Source of the DNA: CAYRLZ01 sp964425275
GTDB taxonomy: Bacteria > Hydrothermota > Tepidihabitantia > Tepidihabitantales > JBDRVQ01
Reading direction: 5' to 3'
Length of the DNA stretch: 58,347 nt
Assembly: GCA_964425275.1 (NCBI GenBank)
Contig: CAYRLZ010000060.1
Location: 1 to 58,347 of the forward strand
Shown here: positions 17,912 to 26,792 of the stretch, piece by piece
How the letters are laid out: each line of letters begins with the position of its first letter
Position numbering within the stretch: the first letter of the stretch is position 1
Notes under the pieces: model-generated
The model's database searches: none
Seen by the model: the letters and a program-made list of their open reading frames with translations, nothing else
Told to the model about the DNA's origin: nothing
Program-made: the position numbers and the translations under genes

Positions 17912-18724
17912 TCACATTAGCCGGAGGAGTCTTTTTATCTTTTCTTTAATCTTTTCATCAATCGGCTTCTGAAGTAAATCCTCAAAGATTTCTCGGGCTT
18001 CTTCTTTATTGCCATTTTTTAGGCAAATCTGGCCCAAAAGATAACTGGCCGCCATCGCCGTCGCCGTCTCAGGAAATTCTTTAGCGACATATTCAAAGTA
18101 GGTCTTGGCCGATACCAATTCTCCGGCCTGGTAGTACAAAAACCCGGCATCAAATTCTTTCTTGGCTAAGCGGTTATGAATTTCTATGAGGAGGCTATCC
18201 ATTTTAGAAAGAAAAGGGGAGTCAGGGTAGCGGTCCTTAAAATTGAGAATGAATTCCTTAGCCGTTAGAATTTCATTTTGGTCAAAGGTTTTTTTAGGAA
18301 TGGTGAAAATTACCGCGCAGACATATTTATAACTGGCTTCTTCCTGATATTTACTAACCGGGAAGTTTTTTAGGAAAAAGTCATACTCTTCCTTTGCCAA
18401 AAGATACTCTTTGCTTTTGAAATAACTCTCTGCCAAATAGAACTGGGCGTCTTCTACATAAATACTTCCCGGATGCTTGAAGATTATTTCATTGAAACTC
18501 CTTTTGGCTTCTTTATAATTTCCTTGATTTAGGTATTCTATCCCATTTTTTAGTAGCATCTCGGGTGGCATCGGTGGTTTCGTCAGCGGTCTTCGGGCAC
18601 AGCTCAGAGAGATGATGGCTGCCGCATTTATTAGCCAAAGAAGAAGTCTAATAATAGAATACAATTTACTTAATGGACTATTCTGGGTCATTTGATAGCG
18701 GCAATTTCCCCAAGCAATCTTCAC
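17912..18724 (-). CDS. bamD: Outer-membrane assembly lipoprotein BamD-like
   Basis: 270 aa. The N-terminal hydrophobic segment ends in ISLSC (Cys42), a slightly atypical lipobox. TPR repeats follow: NGIEYLNQGNYKEAKRSF, DAQFYLAESYFKSKEYLLA and FDAGFLYYQAGELVSAKTYF, as in BamD/YfiO. In the BAM complex BamD recruits beta-barrel precursors to BamA. The start is GTG at 18724, overlapping the PNP stop (GTGA); an ATG at residue 12 is an alternative. BamA is not in this window. Confidence 0.82.
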   Translation of the reverse strand: MKIAWGNCRYQMTQNSPLSKLYSIIRLLLWLINAAAIISLSCARRPLTKPPMPPEMLLKNGIEYLNQGNYKEAKRSFNEIIFKHPGSIYVEDAQFYLAESYFKSKEYLLAKEEYDFFLKNFPVSKYQEEASYKYVCAVIFTIPKKTFDQNEILTAKEFILNFKDRYPDSPFLSKMDSLLIEIHNRLAKKEFDAGFLYYQAGELVSAKTYFEYVAKEFPETATAMAASYLLGQICLKNGNKEEAREIFEDLLQKPIDEKIKEKIKRLLRLM

Positions 18725-19533
18725 AGATTTCCGATTACTTCTCTAATGAGGGTGGTCAATTTTGGCTCGGTCTCCCGAGCAATCTGAAGGATTTCTTTTA
18801 GGTCTACTGGTTTCATAGCATCCGGTAATCCCATATCGGTGACGACCGAAAGACCTAATACCTTAATACCAACCTGCCGGGCGACAATCACCTCTGGGAC
18901 AGTTGACATCCCTACTAAATCAGCCCCGAATAATCGGAAAAGACGATACTCAGCAGCGGTCTCCAAGTTCGGACCAGGCACGGCGATATATACTCCTTTA
19001 CGGACAGGAATCTTTAGCTCCAAGGCGGTCTTTTCGGTAAGGGCGATAAGTTCTGGGGCATAGCATTGATACATATCAGGGAAGCGCGGACCAAAATCTG
19101 GATCGGTGAGACCACGCAGTGGATTATCCGGCTGAAAATTTATGTGGTCAGTGATAATGACAATATCTCCGGGTCGGAAGAGTGAATTTAGACCACCAGC
19201 GGCATTGGAGACAATCATAATCTTGACTCCTAATTTTTTCATCAGGCGCACCGGTAGGGTAATCTCGGCCATTGAGTATCCTTCATAATAATGGAAACGT
19301 CCCAGAAAGGCGACGACCGCTCGCTTTTTTATATAACCAAAAATGAGGCTCCCTTCGTGGCTGGCCACCGTTGGTTTTGGGAAGTGGGGGATTTCGCGGT
19401 AAGGGATAATTTTAACCTTCTCAATCTCTTTTACTAACTTTCCGAGGCCAGTGCCAAGGATTATTCCAATCTTAGGCTTAAAATCAGTCTTGGCTCTAAT
19501 CTTTTCAAAACCTTCTTCAATCCAATTTTTCAT
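18721..19533 (-). CDS. Purine nucleoside phosphorylase (trimeric class)
   Basis: Phosphorolysis of inosine/guanosine in purine salvage. Product is 270 aa with IGIILGTGLG (phosphate site), SHEGSL, GRFHYYEGY, NAAGGLN and DHINFQPDNPLRG. NLETAAEYRLFRLFGADLVGM and SVVTDMG fit the trimeric PNP/MTAP family. The VTDMG segment at the purine site differs from the VTN of typical mammalian-like PNPs, so the exact base preference (including 5'-methylthioinosine) is open. It has its own leaderless-type promoter. Confidence 0.9.
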   Translation of the reverse strand: MKNWIEEGFEKIRAKTDFKPKIGIILGTGLGKLVKEIEKVKIIPYREIPHFPKPTVASHEGSLIFGYIKKRAVVAFLGRFHYYEGYSMAEITLPVRLMKKLGVKIMIVSNAAGGLNSLFRPGDIVIITDHINFQPDNPLRGLTDPDFGPRFPDMYQCYAPELIALTEKTALELKIPVRKGVYIAVPGPNLETAAEYRLFRLFGADLVGMSTVPEVIVARQVGIKVLGLSVVTDMGLPDAMKPVDLKEILQIARETEPKLTTLIREVIGNL

Positions 19534-19538
19534 CTTAA

Positions 19539-19566
19539 ATTCTACTTAATATTTGACCGAAGTCAA
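19539..19566 (-). promoter_or_regulatory. Internal leaderless-type promoter before the PNP gene
   Basis: On the minus strand TTGACT (19566-19561), a 16-nt spacer and TAGAAT (19544-19539). The ATG at 19533 is 5 nt beyond the -10 and there is no ribosome site. It restarts transcription after carB. Confidence 0.72.
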
Positions 19567-19572
19567 GATATG

Positions 19573-22500
19573 TTAACGCGATGGGCAGTGCCTTGGATGC
19601 GTTTCTTCTCTTTTCATTTTTGACATCCAAGATTGATTATTAGTTATCTCGTTTAAGGAATGGACATCAAAGGATTGGGTCTTGGCAAACTTTATTGCCG
19701 AAATCTCTGCCCAGGCGGAATTCAAGACGGTAATAAAAGGTATATTCAATTCTACTGCTAAACGACGCATCAGATAGCCGTCGCGTTTGGCACTGTAGGT
19801 CATAGTTGGGGTATTGATAATGAGGTCAATCTTCTTCTGGCGCATTAAATCTAAGGCATTGGGTGATTTATGTTCGCTGATGCGATAGACCGTCTTAACC
19901 GGAATCCCATTCTCTCGCAGAAATTCAGCGGTCCCTCGGGTAGCAACAATCTTAAAATTGAGGGCAATGAGTTCTTGGGCAAGAGGCACTACCTTTTCCT
20001 TGTCTTCATCCCGCACCGTTAGGTAAACGGTTCCTTCTTTGGCAAATTTATTGTCGGAGAGACAGGCTTTGTAATAGGCGCCACCAAAACTCTTATCAAT
20101 CGCCATCGCCTCACCAGTTGACTTCATCTCCGGTCCTAAGATTGGGTCCACCCCGGGCAATTTGGGAAAAGGAAAGACCGGTGCCTTAATTGAGAAAAAA
20201 CGGTTATTGGTTGACCGGCGATAGTCACCCAAGATTTTGAATTCTCTCAGGGGGCGCCCTAAAATAACTTTTGTGGCAATCTTGGCTAAGGGGATGCCAA
20301 TTGTCTTTGAGACATAAGGGATGGTTCTTGATGCTCGGGGATTTGCCTCCAGGACAAAAACCTCCCCGTCTTTGACGGCCAGTTGAATATTTATCAACCC
20401 CTTGGTATTTAAGGCCCGGGCAATCTTTTTCGTTAGGTTGTTGATTTTCTTAAGCACATCGCCCGAGAGAGAAAAGGGTGGTATGACACAGTAGGAATCC
20501 CCAGAGTGGACGCCAGCCTGTTCAATATGTTCCATTATCCCGGCAATAAATACATCTTGACCATCAGCCAGGGCATCAATATCAACCTCGGTGGCATTGG
20601 CGATATATTTATCAACTAAGACCGGGCATTCCTTAGAAACCCTTACCGCCTTTTGGATGTATTTCTCTAATTCTTCTTCTTCATAGACAATCTCCATTGC
20701 TCGACCGCCCAATACATAACTGGGACGCACCAAGACGGGATAACCAATCTCCTGGGCAATCTTCTTGACTTCTTCAAAATTAAATCCGGTGGCAAACAGC
20801 GGCTGCGGGATACCAAGTTCGCGCAAAAGACTGGAGAATAGTTTACGGTCCTCCGCCCGGTTGATGTCTTCGGGTTGGGTGCCAAGGATTTTGGTCTTTA
20901 ATTTCTGCTCTTTGATAATCCGGGCGAGCGGCATGGCCAGATTAACCGAGGTCTGACCACCAAATTGGAGGATGATACCATAAGGATTTTCTTCGTTAAT
21001 CACCGCTAAGACATCCTCCAGGGTGAGCGGTTCAAAATAGAGTCGGGTGGAGATGTCAAAATCGGTTGAGACTGTCTCCGGATTATTGTTCATCATTATC
21101 GCCTCCATCCCTTCCTCCTTTAAGGCGAGACTGGCATGGACGCAACAGTAGTCAAATTCTATTCCCTGACCGATGCAGATTGGTCCGGAGCCGATAACCA
21201 AGACCCGTTTCTTATTTTGTCTCCTGGGCGCTGATTTATTTCTCTGGGGTGAATTGGTTAAATAGGTTGAATAATAGTAAGGGGTAAAGGCCGCGAATTC
21301 ACCAGCACAGGTGTCAACGATGTTGAATCCCGGATGAAGGTCAAGTGATTGTCGGCGGCTCCTTATCTCCTCCGGAGATTGCTTTGTGATTTGGGCTAAA
21401 TAGTCATCACTGAATCCTAATTTTTTTGCTTTAACTAATAATTCCTCGGTTAGTCCCTCTTTTTTAATTCGCTTCTCAACCGCGACGATATTTTCAATCT
21501 TACTGATGAAGAATTTATCAACCCTTGATAATTGATTTATCTTGGTTTTTGCATAACCGCGCCGCAAAGCCTCGGCAATAGCGAAAATGAATTTGTCGGT
21601 CGGTTCTTCCAGTTCTTTAATCAGTTCATACTCTTTTAAGTTGACTTCTGGTTCCAGCCCGGTTTTGTCAATCTCTAACGACCGAATTGCCTTCAAGAGT
21701 GCCTCTTCAATGGTTGAGCCAATCGCCATCACCTCACCGGTTGATTTCATCTGGGTGCCGATTCTTCTATCAGCTGTTGGAAACTTGTCAAAGGGCCAGC
21801 GGGGAATTTTTACGACAACATAGTCCAGGGCCGGTTCAAAGGCCGCCGAAGTTTTTTTGGTTATGGCATTAGGTATTTCGTCTAAGGTTAGACCAACGGC
21901 AATCTTGGCGGAGACCCGGGCGATTGGATAACCGGTGGCCTTGGAGGCTAAAGCGGAAGAGCGGGATACCCTCGGATTAACCTCAATCACTCGGTATTCC
22001 CATTTTTTGGGATTCACCGCAAACTGGATATTGCAACCACCAGCGATGCCGAGGGCACGGATAATTTTGAGCGAGGCATCCCGCAGGGTTTGATTTTCTT
22101 TGTCGGTCAAGGTCTGAGCCGGAGCGACAACGATACTATCGCCGGTATGAACCCCCATTGGGTTAATATTCTCCATGGAACAAACAATGATACAATTATC
22201 CCGGTCATCCCGAATAACTTCGTATTCAAATTCTTTCCAACCGAGGACACTTTCTTCAATCAAGACCTGGTTGATTGGTGATTGGCTTAGACCCGAGTGG
22301 GCAATTTCGTGCAACTCATCCCAGTTGTTGGCGATACCCGAGCCGGTGCCACCTAAGGTGTAAGCCGGTCGGACTAAGACTGGGAAAGGTATATCCTTTA
22401 ATGCCTGGCGAATCTCAGAGAGGTTGTGACAGGCAATACTCTTTGGAATCGGTTCGGAAATCTTCTGCATTAGCGAACGAAATAATGCGCGATTTTCCGC

Positions 22501-22875
22501 CATCTCAATTGACTGAAAGGTTGAGCCTAAAAGTTCAACCTGGAACTTTTCTAAGACCCCGGCCCGGCTTAATTGATAAGCAAGGTTAAGGGCGGTTTGA
22601 CCGCCAAATCCAGCTAAAATCCCTTGTGGTCTTTCCTTCTCAATAATTTTTGTGATTGATTCAAGGGTGAGTGGTTCAATATATACAATATCGGCTGTTT
22701 CAAAATCGGTCTGAATGGTCGCGGGATTAGAATTGACGATAATCGTCTTATATCCTTCTTCTCTTAATGAACGACTGGCTTGGGAGCCAGAGAAGTCAAA
22801 TTCGGCTGCTTGCCCAATAACAATCGGACCAGAACCGATGATCAGTAATTTTTTGAGGTCGGTCCGTTTAGGCAT
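19573..22875 (-). CDS. carB: Carbamoyl-phosphate synthase large chain
   Basis: Makes carbamoyl phosphate from bicarbonate, ATP and ammonia for arginine and pyrimidines. Product is 1,100 aa from the ATG at 22875 (a TTG 21 nt earlier is in frame); about 30 aa longer than usual. Two homologous ATP-grasp halves are visible: LLIIGSGPIVIGQAAEFDFSG at the N-terminus and VLVIGSGPICIGQGIEFDY near residue 570. ATP-site stretches are VRPAYTLGGTGSG and VRPSYVLGGRAME. A C-terminal MGS-like allosteric domain begins near residue 960. It follows carA by 30 nt. Confidence 0.96.
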   Translation of the reverse strand: MPKRTDLKKLLIIGSGPIVIGQAAEFDFSGSQASRSLREEGYKTIIVNSNPATIQTDFETADIVYIEPLTLESITKIIEKERPQGILAGFGGQTALNLAYQLSRAGVLEKFQVELLGSTFQSIEMAENRALFRSLMQKISEPIPKSIACHNLSEIRQALKDIPFPVLVRPAYTLGGTGSGIANNWDELHEIAHSGLSQSPINQVLIEESVLGWKEFEYEVIRDDRDNCIIVCSMENINPMGVHTGDSIVVAPAQTLTDKENQTLRDASLKIIRALGIAGGCNIQFAVNPKKWEYRVIEVNPRVSRSSALASKATGYPIARVSAKIAVGLTLDEIPNAITKKTSAAFEPALDYVVVKIPRWPFDKFPTADRRIGTQMKSTGEVMAIGSTIEEALLKAIRSLEIDKTGLEPEVNLKEYELIKELEEPTDKFIFAIAEALRRGYAKTKINQLSRVDKFFISKIENIVAVEKRIKKEGLTEELLVKAKKLGFSDDYLAQITKQSPEEIRSRRQSLDLHPGFNIVDTCAGEFAAFTPYYYSTYLTNSPQRNKSAPRRQNKKRVLVIGSGPICIGQGIEFDYCCVHASLALKEEGMEAIMMNNNPETVSTDFDISTRLYFEPLTLEDVLAVINEENPYGIILQFGGQTSVNLAMPLARIIKEQKLKTKILGTQPEDINRAEDRKLFSSLLRELGIPQPLFATGFNFEEVKKIAQEIGYPVLVRPSYVLGGRAMEIVYEEEELEKYIQKAVRVSKECPVLVDKYIANATEVDIDALADGQDVFIAGIMEHIEQAGVHSGDSYCVIPPFSLSGDVLKKINNLTKKIARALNTKGLINIQLAVKDGEVFVLEANPRASRTIPYVSKTIGIPLAKIATKVILGRPLREFKILGDYRRSTNNRFFSIKAPVFPFPKLPGVDPILGPEMKSTGEAMAIDKSFGGAYYKACLSDNKFAKEGTVYLTVRDEDKEKVVPLAQELIALNFKIVATRGTAEFLRENGIPVKTVYRISEHKSPNALDLMRQKKIDLIINTPTMTYSAKRDGYLMRRLAVELNIPFITVLNSAWAEISAIKFAKTQSFDVHSLNEITNNQSWMSKMKREETHPRHCPSR

Positions 22876-22905
22876 CTGATACGACTTTTTTATCAAGCAT
22901 AATCA

Positions 22906-23979
22906 TTAGGTCATTTCAATGAATCGTTGGAAAAGAAAAGTGGTATCATTAGGTCCGGGAGAACCTTCGGGATGAAATTGGACGGAGATTATTGGTAAAA
23001 CCCGATGGACCATCCCTTCAACCGTTCCATCATTAACATTGACCCAATTAAATTCAATCTCTTTAATATTTGACGACCGGGTGAGGGCATAGCCATGATT
23101 CTGAGAGGTAATAAATACCTTATTATTCTCTAAACTTTTTACCGGATGATTTACCCCCCGGTGCCCAAACTTCAACTTATAAGTCCTGAGACCCAGGGCA
23201 AGACCAAGAATCTGATGACCGAGACAGATGCCGAATATTGGATAGAGACCCAATAATTTCTTTACCGTTTGAACAGTGGTTGAGAGAATCTCCGGGTGAG
23301 CGGGATTACCCGGACCATTAGAGATAACGATACCTGAGGGATTTATTTTTCTGATTGTTTCAAAGGTAATGTTGTAGGGGGCTTGAATGACCGAAGAGAA
23401 TTTTAGCAGGTTGGTAATGATACTTTTTTTACACCCACAGTCGATCAAAAGAATTTTTTTCTTGTGGTGATTACGGTGGAAGATAATTTTTGGGCAGGAG
23501 ACCTTCCTCACCAAATTTTCGGTATCGGGATAGGGTAGTTTTTTAATCCGCTCTAAGATTTCCCGCCGGTTAAGTGACTTTTTAGTATTGGCGAGGATTG
23601 CCTTCATTGTTCCGTAATATCTTATCTTTAAGGTCAATGCCCTTGTGTCAATACCGCCGATACCCGGGATGCCCGCGGTGGTTAGATATTTAATAAGATT
23701 CTTCCGCCGGTAGGAAGAAAATGCCGGCTCTTTAGTAACCAGCCCCTGAATCTGAATCTTTGGGGACTCGCCCGATTTGGGTGAGAAACCATAATTACCG
23801 ATGAGGGGATAAGTCATTATCAGAATCTGACCGGCATAGGAGGGGTCGGTAAATGCCTCTTCATAGCCGGTCATTGCGGTATTGAAGACAATCTCACCAA
23901 AGACTTCTTTTTCAGCACCAAAGCCAATCCCTTCAATGAAGGTTCCATCTTCCAGAGCGAGGACCCCTTTTGAAACCAT
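22906..23979 (-). CDS. carA: Carbamoyl-phosphate synthase small chain
   Basis: Glutaminase subunit that supplies ammonia to CarB. Product is 357 aa: N-terminal CPSase domain (LEDGTFIEGIGFG, FNTAMTGYEEAFTDPSYAGQ) and class I glutamine amidotransferase domain with GPGNPAHP, catalytic Cys in GICLGHQILGLALG, FGHRGVNHPV, and the His/Glu of SVQFHPEGSPGP. It is the first gene of the long minus-strand run and is read from a leaderless-type promoter. Confidence 0.96.
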   Translation of the reverse strand: MVSKGVLALEDGTFIEGIGFGAEKEVFGEIVFNTAMTGYEEAFTDPSYAGQILIMTYPLIGNYGFSPKSGESPKIQIQGLVTKEPAFSSYRRKNLIKYLTTAGIPGIGGIDTRALTLKIRYYGTMKAILANTKKSLNRREILERIKKLPYPDTENLVRKVSCPKIIFHRNHHKKKILLIDCGCKKSIITNLLKFSSVIQAPYNITFETIRKINPSGIVISNGPGNPAHPEILSTTVQTVKKLLGLYPIFGICLGHQILGLALGLRTYKLKFGHRGVNHPVKSLENNKVFITSQNHGYALTRSSNIKEIEFNWVNVNDGTVEGMVHRVLPIISVQFHPEGSPGPNDTTFLFQRFIEMT

Positions 23980-23988
23980 TGGAAATTT

Positions 23989-24016
23989 ATTCTAACGGAA
24001 AAATTTTAATTGTCAA
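23989..24016 (-). promoter_or_regulatory. carA promoter, apparently leaderless
   Basis: On the minus strand TTGACA (24016-24011), a 16-nt spacer and TAGAAT (23994-23989). The carA ATG at 23979 lies 9 nt past the -10, and I see no ribosome site, attenuator or PyrR-like hairpin in the remaining gap. Confidence 0.8.
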
Positions 24017-24061
24017 GAAAGGGCAATGCTCAATGACAAACCTTCTATCGGCAAACACTAA

Positions 24062-25051
24062 TTAAGAGCCCCGACCGCCGAAGAAAACGTAGAGTTGGAA
24101 ATAAGGTCCACTGGGGTTGAAATCAGGTCCGATATTTAAGTCTTCACCGCTTTCATATTTCCAAGAAGATTTGATGGGCAAGAGGATATATCCGCTTTTT
24201 AGACTGAGACCGACAGAAGATATTGGGAAGTCAAAAGATAGAGCCGGTGCTAAGGCTATTCCGCCGGTCGTAACTTTCGCTCCAAAGTTTGGATTTTTAA
24301 GTAGTGAATCAAAACTCGTTGGTGGTATCCGGTTTGGTTTTAGGTGAAAGGTAAACCCACCGCCACCAATCCCTAAGAGAATCCGGGGATTGAAGAATTT
24401 TGTAGAAATGGGAACGAATCCGGCTTCAAAGAATCCGACACCAAAGTTAGCATCAATTACTAAACTTTCACTGGCCACCGTTTGCAAACCCCCGAAGCCG
24501 AAACCACCAATACTCACCTTCCGTATCTGTCCCCAGCCACCACCGCTAAAGTTGAAGAAGTTTTTACTAAGTTGGGATTTGAAATTATAACGGGATAAGA
24601 CGGTATTCACTTTATCAAAATTGAATATCATAAGTGTTGGACCAAAACCACCAAACCCCATGCCCTTAAACTTGGCTCTCATTCTATATGTATGTTTTCT
24701 TTCCGGTTCTAACTCAAATCTCTTTTCTTCACTGCCCCGTAAAACCTTAATCGTAACTCTTTCTTCCGTTTCTTTCCAACAGAGGATTTCTCTAATTGCC
24801 CTTGTATCCTTTACCGGTTTTCCGGCAATCTCTAATACCAAATCACCGGGGAGGATACCGGCCTTTTCCGCTGGGCTATTTTTGATTATTTCTTTAATTA
24901 TGACACCGGTTTCATCTTCGCCAAAACGGATGCCGAGATAAGGAGTACCACAAGGAGAGTGCTTTCTTGAAGGGCACGTTGGACAAGATTTCTCTCCTTC
25001 ATGCGCCCAAAGTAGTCCTGCTAAAAGAATTAAAGGTAAAAGTCTTTTCAT
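24062..25051 (-). CDS. Exported PDZ-domain protein with C-terminal barrel-like region
   Basis: The ATG at 25051 is preceded by GGAGG and gives a signal peptide (MKRLLPLILLAGLLWA); a longer frame from 25129 lacks both. Product is 329 aa. After a Cys-rich linker (CPTCPSRKHSPC), residues about 38-118 form a PDZ domain (YLGIRFGEDETGVIIKEI, SPAEKAGILPGDLVLEIAG). Residues about 135-329 are glycine- and aromatic-rich alternating strands ending in aromatic residues (YFQLYVFFGG), like an outer-membrane beta-barrel or porin-type domain. No protease triad is present. The function is unknown; a PDZ attached to a barrel suggests envelope quality control or binding of C-terminal tails. Confidence 0.72.
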   Translation of the reverse strand: MKRLLPLILLAGLLWAHEGEKSCPTCPSRKHSPCGTPYLGIRFGEDETGVIIKEIIKNSPAEKAGILPGDLVLEIAGKPVKDTRAIREILCWKETEERVTIKVLRGSEEKRFELEPERKHTYRMRAKFKGMGFGGFGPTLMIFNFDKVNTVLSRYNFKSQLSKNFFNFSGGGWGQIRKVSIGGFGFGGLQTVASESLVIDANFGVGFFEAGFVPISTKFFNPRILLGIGGGGFTFHLKPNRIPPTSFDSLLKNPNFGAKVTTGGIALAPALSFDFPISSVGLSLKSGYILLPIKSSWKYESGEDLNIGPDFNPSGPYFQLYVFFGGRGS

Positions 25052-25348
25052 ATCTCCTCCATTACCCTTCATTATCAATGAATATCTGTGATTGTCAAGA
25101 AGGATGCAATGTATCGATTCTATTCCCAATGTTAGCGAAGGTTATATTCAGTATCCCTTTGGCAAAGAGGGTAATTTAGCGAAAGGAAATAACCGAGAAG
25201 AGGTATTTGTCGTCTTTTCAGCTTAAAGGATAATACTCTTTCACTTTTGAGTTTTCTTCATTCCCCTTTTATCTGAGGAGTAGCCCAGAAAGAGTGGCGA
25301 TTGGGAAGTTGGCATAAAAGTTGCTATTTTAAGTTGGAACGATACCCC

Positions 25349-25377
25349 TTGACAATGGGTTAAAAATTTGGTATAAT
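25349..25377 (+). promoter_or_regulatory. Promoter of the zinc-ribbon/Mrr-like gene and lspA-iscS operon
   Basis: Consensus TTGACA (25349-25354), a 17-nt spacer and TATAAT (25372-25377). The ATG at 25391 follows after 13 nt with no ribosome site, giving a leader of only a few nucleotides. The rest of the 25052-25390 intergenic stretch holds only the divergent promoter of the PDZ gene (TTGACA near 25099 on the minus strand) and nothing else I recognise. Confidence 0.85.
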
Positions 25378-25390
25378 ATCTTTTAGAGAT

Positions 25391-26344
25391 ATGGGGAGAG
25401 ACCCAAAGTTGTTGAAGTTTTTGGACCTAATTTTAGATGGGGGATTTTCGGATATCCGACCGGTCTTTGACCCAAAAACCGAAAAACTGGTCCGTTATCC
25501 GGAGATTGAGCAGGCCTTAGAAAAGAATGCGGCTTTTGTCTCCCGACTCATTGAAGACCTAATTCGGCTCGGCTATTTAAAACGGTCATTCCTTTCTAAG
25601 ATGGTAATCTGTCCGGTCTGCAATTCCCCAGATTTGAGGTATCAAACATTCTGTCATAAGTGTGACTCCCCTTATATTGTAAAAATAAAGATGTTAGAAC
25701 ACCTCTTCTGTAATTATGTAGGAAAAGAGGAAGAGTTCCAGAATGGCCAGCGGCTAATCTGTCCCAAATGTCAAAAGGAACTCTTTATTATTGGTGATGA
25801 TTACAATAGCCCGGGATATAATTATCGGTGTTGTGAGTGTGGGGCAATCAGTCCAACCCCAAAAGAGAAATGGTTCTGTCCCAAGTGCGAAAATTTAATT
25901 GAGCGAGAAGAATTGAAAGATGTTATCCTGTTTTCCTATAAGGTAAACCGCCAGGAGATAGAAAGGCTCCGCAGGGAACGATTGCCGCGGGAAAGGATTA
26001 TAAATATCTTAAAGAAAGATGGCTATGAAGTTGAGGAGAATACGAGGCAAGTCGGTCGCTCCGGCGCCGAACATGAGATAGATATCCTGGCAACCAAATA
26101 TTCTGGGTCAACAACTCATCGGTTAGTGATTGGGTTTTCGATAAATGAGACCGAGATTGATTCCGAAGATGTGATAAAACTTTATGCCAAGGGTTATGAT
26201 GTAAATGCCCAGGATGTAATCTTGGTGGCAATTCCGAAACTATCCCCGGATGCCGAGAATTTTGCCCGACACTATCGGATAAAGGTATTTGAAGAGAAGG
26301 ACTTGGAAAGGTTGGAAGAGGAATTTGCTAGCGCCACCCAATAA
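25391..26344 (+). CDS. Zinc-ribbon protein with C-terminal Mrr-like nuclease fold lacking the catalytic lysine
   Basis: 317 aa. Residues 1-70 look like a winged-helix (LEKNAAFVSRLIEDLIRLGYL). Residues 74-166 carry five cysteine pairs (CPVC, CHKC, CPKC, CCEC, CPKC), as in TackOD1-like zinc ribbons. A short helical linker follows. Residues about 205-310 resemble an Mrr/PD-(D/E)xK domain: KKDGYEVEE, GAEHEIDILA (Glu229, Asp231), then VIGFSIN where active enzymes have an E/QxK strand, so the lysine is missing. It may bind DNA or sense something without cutting. It overlaps the start of lspA and is first in that operon. Function unknown. Confidence 0.65.
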   Translation: MGRDPKLLKFLDLILDGGFSDIRPVFDPKTEKLVRYPEIEQALEKNAAFVSRLIEDLIRLGYLKRSFLSKMVICPVCNSPDLRYQTFCHKCDSPYIVKIKMLEHLFCNYVGKEEEFQNGQRLICPKCQKELFIIGDDYNSPGYNYRCCECGAISPTPKEKWFCPKCENLIEREELKDVILFSYKVNRQEIERLRRERLPRERIINILKKDGYEVEENTRQVGRSGAEHEIDILATKYSGSTTHRLVIGFSINETEIDSEDVIKLYAKGYDVNAQDVILVAIPKLSPDAENFARHYRIKVFEEKDLERLEEEFASATQ

Positions 26345-26792
26345 AAAAATTTACCTCCCCTTAGTAATCATCTTTTTCTTCGCCGTTGACCAGTTAACGA
26401 AGTATCTGGCAAGGACAAATTTAGAAAGGGTTGGTGATGTGTCGGTGATTGGCAATCTTCTTCGGTTACACCTCGTCTACAATTATCACGGGGTATTCGG
26501 GTTCTCCTTTGGTGACGGTATCATCCTCCGCTATCTCTTGCCAATTGTCGGCATTGCTTTTATCATTCTGTTAAGTCTAAGGGCAAAATCCGGTTTTTCG
26601 TTATTCATTTATGGTTTAATCTTAGGTGGCGCCCTGGGTAATATTTTTGACCGGGTCGTCTTCGGCCGGGTCACTGATTTTATTGATATGGGGATTGGGC
26701 GATGGCGTTGGTGGACTTACAATTTAGCCGATGCCTTTATCGTCATCGGTATCTTTCTTTTACTCTTCTTTCCCGAAAGGAGAAAAGAATGA
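26325..26792 (+). CDS. lspA: Lipoprotein signal peptidase (signal peptidase II)
   Basis: Cleaves prolipoprotein signal peptides at the inner-membrane outer face. The start is uncertain: TTG at 26325 with GAGG upstream gives 155 aa; another TTG at 26289 would overlap the upstream gene more. Four transmembrane helices are evident. The aspartic-protease dyad sits in GNIFDRVVFGRVTDFID and YNLADAFIVIG. The active site is complete. It overlaps iscS (ATGA). Confidence 0.92.
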   Translation: MLAPPNKKIYLPLVIIFFFAVDQLTKYLARTNLERVGDVSVIGNLLRLHLVYNYHGVFGFSFGDGIILRYLLPIVGIAFIILLSLRAKSGFSLFIYGLILGGALGNIFDRVVFGRVTDFIDMGIGRWRWWTYNLADAFIVIGIFLLLFFPERRKE

